31,249 nucleotides of DNA, taken from assembly GCA_948664205.1 (NCBI GenBank), contig CAPNDH010000012.1, positions 1-31,249 of the forward strand, read 5' to 3'. Position 1 is the stretch's first letter, and each line of letters begins with the position of its first letter. Shown piece by piece: positions 28,521 through 31,249 of the stretch. Below the pieces are notes generated by a model that was not told where the DNA came from, made no database searches, and saw only the letters and a program-made list of their open reading frames with translations. This DNA comes from an uncultured Clostridia bacterium. GTDB taxonomy: Bacteria; Bacillota; Clostridia; TANB77; CAG-508. The position numbers and the translations under genes were made by a program.

Positions 28521-31249
28521 ATGAACATTATTACAGAGGAACTTACAAAGCTTTCAAAGTTTCATGAATATGTAGGAAAAATAGAAGAAAAAATTAGTCC
28601 GATAACAATATCGGGCTTGTCTGACGTTGGAAAAATGCAGTTTATAGCAGGAACTTATGAAAGTACAAAAAAGCCTATATGTATAGTAACTTATAATGAA
28701 ATACAGGCTAAAAATATAATTAAAAATCTATCATATTTTGAAAGTGATATAGAGTATTTCCCTAAAAGAGAAATTGTTCCTTATGATTTTATTGCAGAAA
28801 GTAAGGACCTACCATATGAAAGAATAAATGTACTTAATAAATTAGAACAAGGAAAAGTAAAAATTATAGTAACAACAGCGGAAGCTCTTATGCAAAAAAT
28901 GATTAGTAAAAAAGAATTATATAGAAACATAATTAAACTAAAAGTTGGAGATACTTATAATTTAGAGAGCTTAAAAGAAAAGCTAATTTCATTAGGATAT
29001 GAAAGAAATGATTTAGTAGAAACAAAGTCACAATTCAGCGTAAGAGGTGGAATTGTAGATATAGCTACTAACGAAAAAAAAGGAATAAGAATTGAATTTT
29101 GGGGAGATGATGTAGATTCAATACGTCAATTTAATATATCTTCTCAGCGTTCAGAACTTATGCTAGAAGAAGCAAATATATACCCAGCACATGAGTTATT
29201 ATTAGAAACATCATTAGAACAAATACAAAAGAGAATATTAGAAAATAAAGAGAGTTTTACAAATAAAGAATATCAAAAAAAGCAAGAACAAATAAAAAAT
29301 GAAGATGCAGAATTAATAAAATCAGGAGACTACCTAAGCAAGGTAGATAAATATTTTAATGACTTCTATTACTCACAAAATACATTTTTAGATTATTTAA
29401 AAGATGAATTTTTAATTATTTTTGACGAGTATTCGAAAATAAAACAAAGGCAAGAAAATATAATAATTGAGAATAATAACTTAATTAAATCTTTAATAGA
29501 AAAAGGAAGGTTTGTTCCTCAAGCCATACACAATATTAGCACATATGATTATAACATAGAAGAAGGCCAAATTTTATATTTAGAAAAGCAAGATATTGCA
29601 TTATCTAAAACAAGCCCTACAAAATTTACATTTGATTATAGAGATGTAAATTATTATAAAAGTGAAATAGAACTATTATTTGATGATATAAAGAAAAATA
29701 TAAATGATAAAAAAATAGTAGTTTTAGCAGGAAATGAAGAAGAAGCAAATAGGTTTGGCGCTATTCTTACAGAGCAAGACATAGAAAATAAAGTTTTAAC
29801 TACAAGTATGCAAATAGTAAAAAAAGATGATACAAGTAAACAAAAGAAAAACGTAGTATTAGTAATGCAAGGTAGGTTATCAGGTGGTTTTGAAAGCTAT
29901 GACCAAAAATTAATTGTAATTTCAGGAGAAGAATTATTTGTTTCAAATAATAAGAAAAAAAGAAAACCAAGCAAAGTTTTCAAACAAGGCGAAAAAGTAG
30001 TATTCTCAGACTTAAAAGTAGGAGACTATGTAGTTCATAAAGCACATGGTATAGGTCAATTTATTGGAGTAAACACAATAAAAACAGAAGGTGTAACAAA
30101 AGACTATATAAAAATAAGGTACAAAAATGATGATATGTTATACATTCCAACAAATGACTTAGACAGTGTAAGAAAATACATAGGAGAAGGAGAAGCAGTT
30201 CCAAAAATTAATAAATTAGGAAGTAAAGAATGGGAAAACACTAAAGCTAGAGTAAAGAAAAACTTACAAGAAATAGCAAAAGAACTAATAGAACTATATG
30301 CAAAAAGGCAAAAAGTAAAAGGCTTTGCCTTCTCAAAAGACACACCTTGGCAAAAAGAATTTGAGGACAGTTTCCAATATGCCGAAACAGATGATCAACT
30401 TCGCTGTATAGAAGAAACAAAAAAAGATATGGAAGCTGGGAAGCCAATGGATAGACTTCTATGTGGAGATGTAGGATATGGAAAAACAGAAGTAGCAATA
30501 CGTGCAGCCTTTAAGGCAGTAATGGACCAGAAGCAAGTTGCATATTTAGTACCAACAACAGTTTTAGCAAACCAACAATATGAAAGTTTTAAATCAAGAA
30601 TGGAAAACTTTGCAATAAAAGTTGAACTTTTAAACAGATTTAGAACGAAAAAACAGCAAGATGAAGTAATAAAAAAACTAAAGCTAGGAGAGGTAGATGT
30701 AGTAATAGGAACACATAGGCTTCTAAGCAAAGACGTAGAATTCAAAGATTTAGGACTTCTAATAATAGATGAAGAGCAACGTTTTGGAGTTAAAGATAAA
30801 GAAAAAATAAAACAATACAAAAATTCTATAGATGTTCTAACAATGACAGCAACACCAATACCAAGAACACTTCACATGTCAATTGTAGGAGTACGTGATA
30901 TGAGTGTTATATATGATCCACCACAAAATAGAAGACCAGTTCAAACTTATGTACTTGAATATGATGAAGAAATAATAAAAGAAGCAATAACAAAGGAACT
31001 AGAAAGAAATGGTCAAGTATTCTACTTATATAATAATGTAGAAGGGATAGAAGCAAAAGCAATTAAACTTCAAAATTTAGTACCAGAAGCAAAAACATCT
31101 TTTGCACATGGAAAAATGAGTGGAAAAGAGCTAGAAGAAATAATGCTAGACTTCATAAATGGAAAATCAAATGTACTTGTATGTACAACAATTCTAGAAT
31201 CTGGAATAGATATTCCAAATGCGAACACAATAATAGTAGAAAATGCAGA
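28521..31249 (+). CDS. mfd: Transcription-repair coupling factor Mfd (3' end outside window)
   Basis: DNA translocase that removes stalled RNA polymerase and recruits UvrABC. The frame is open from ATG 28521 (behind AAAGGAG) to the window edge, about 909 residues of an expected 1150-1180. The N-terminal UvrB-like domains include SVRGGIVDI; the CarD-like RNA polymerase interaction domain has GDYVVHKAHGIGQFIGV (near residue 500); the RecG-like helicase domain shows Walker A GDVGYGKTEVA, the DEEQRFGV box and TATPIPRTL. The usual DNA-binding part of TRG and the C-terminal UvrA-inhibitory domain are partly outside. Assignment secure. Confidence 0.97.
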   Translation, partial: MNIITEELTKLSKFHEYVGKIEEKISPITISGLSDVGKMQFIAGTYESTKKPICIVTYNEIQAKNIIKNLSYFESDIEYFPKREIVPYDFIAESKDLPYERINVLNKLEQGKVKIIVTTAEALMQKMISKKELYRNIIKLKVGDTYNLESLKEKLISLGYERNDLVETKSQFSVRGGIVDIATNEKKGIRIEFWGDDVDSIRQFNISSQRSELMLEEANIYPAHELLLETSLEQIQKRILENKESFTNKEYQKKQEQIKNEDAELIKSGDYLSKVDKYFNDFYYSQNTFLDYLKDEFLIIFDEYSKIKQRQENIIIENNNLIKSLIEKGRFVPQAIHNISTYDYNIEEGQILYLEKQDIALSKTSPTKFTFDYRDVNYYKSEIELLFDDIKKNINDKKIVVLAGNEEEANRFGAILTEQDIENKVLTTSMQIVKKDDTSKQKKNVVLVMQGRLSGGFESYDQKLIVISGEELFVSNNKKKRKPSKVFKQGEKVVFSDLKVGDYVVHKAHGIGQFIGVNTIKTEGVTKDYIKIRYKNDDMLYIPTNDLDSVRKYIGEGEAVPKINKLGSKEWENTKARVKKNLQEIAKELIELYAKRQKVKGFAFSKDTPWQKEFEDSFQYAETDDQLRCIEETKKDMEAGKPMDRLLCGDVGYGKTEVAIRAAFKAVMDQKQVAYLVPTTVLANQQYESFKSRMENFAIKVELLNRFRTKKQQDEVIKKLKLGEVDVVIGTHRLLSKDVEFKDLGLLIIDEEQRFGVKDKEKIKQYKNSIDVLTMTATPIPRTLHMSIVGVRDMSVIYDPPQNRRPVQTYVLEYDEEIIKEAITKELERNGQVFYLYNNVEGIEAKAIKLQNLVPEAKTSFAHGKMSGKELEEIMLDFINGKSNVLVCTTILESGIDIPNANTIIVENA

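Overview
The window looks like chromosomal DNA of a low-G+C, spore-forming member of the Clostridia, probably an uncultured anaerobic gut lineage. This rests on the very AT-rich codon use, strong AGGAGG-type ribosome binding sites, a pyruvate:ferredoxin oxidoreductase of the four-subunit type, rubrerythrin, RNase J, a YlbJ-type sporulation membrane protein and a promoter carrying Spo0A boxes. No tRNA, rRNA, CRISPR array, phage or intact transposase gene was recognised.

Layout. 1-5431: a possible stand-alone structured RNA, RNase J, a coiled-coil hypothetical protein, rpsB and tsf (separated by a terminator and repeats). 5432-5816: a compact convergent locus that reads as a type I toxin-antitoxin module. 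5817-11742: uracil-DNA glycosylase, DUF4364 protein, a membrane J-domain protein, trmB, an XRE regulator, metG and small ORFs. 11743-15700: repeats, an OmpR-type response regulator with its histidine kinase, and a sortase. 15700-18150: rubrerythrin under a Fur/PerR-like operator, a 217-bp giant hairpin, dUTPase and an atypical-composition gene. 18372-21854 (minus strand): por operon in the order porC, SemiSWEET, porD, porA, porB. 22199-31249: CCA-adding enzyme, a pilin-like protein, a Spo0A-controlled small gene, small hypotheticals, ylbJ, a glycine-rich surface protein and the first three quarters of mfd.

Two features stand out. First, three native genes (porA, the pilin-like gene and ylbJ) are each interrupted by a +1 frameshift, and in all three the break is exactly at an in-frame CGG codon followed by A. 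No other native gene in the window contains an in-frame CGG; the only two others are in hypothetical genes, one of clearly unusual composition. This suggests an unassigned or specially decoded CGG (four-base CGGA-type reading) rather than three random mutations. Second, the 5460-5730 locus has convergent promoters, a shared bidirectional terminator, 26-nt direct repeats covering the start region of the target mRNA, and a 21-residue hydrophobic peptide: the architecture of Fst/RNA II-type toxin-antitoxin systems.

The intergenic spaces are full of palindromic repeats of several families: GTAGGGG-type hairpins, a 159-bp MITE-like element present twice, heptamer-based hairpins that reach into the 3' ends of por genes, and long perfect hairpins that double as terminators. 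One GTAGGGG repeat lies inside the ylbJ coding region.
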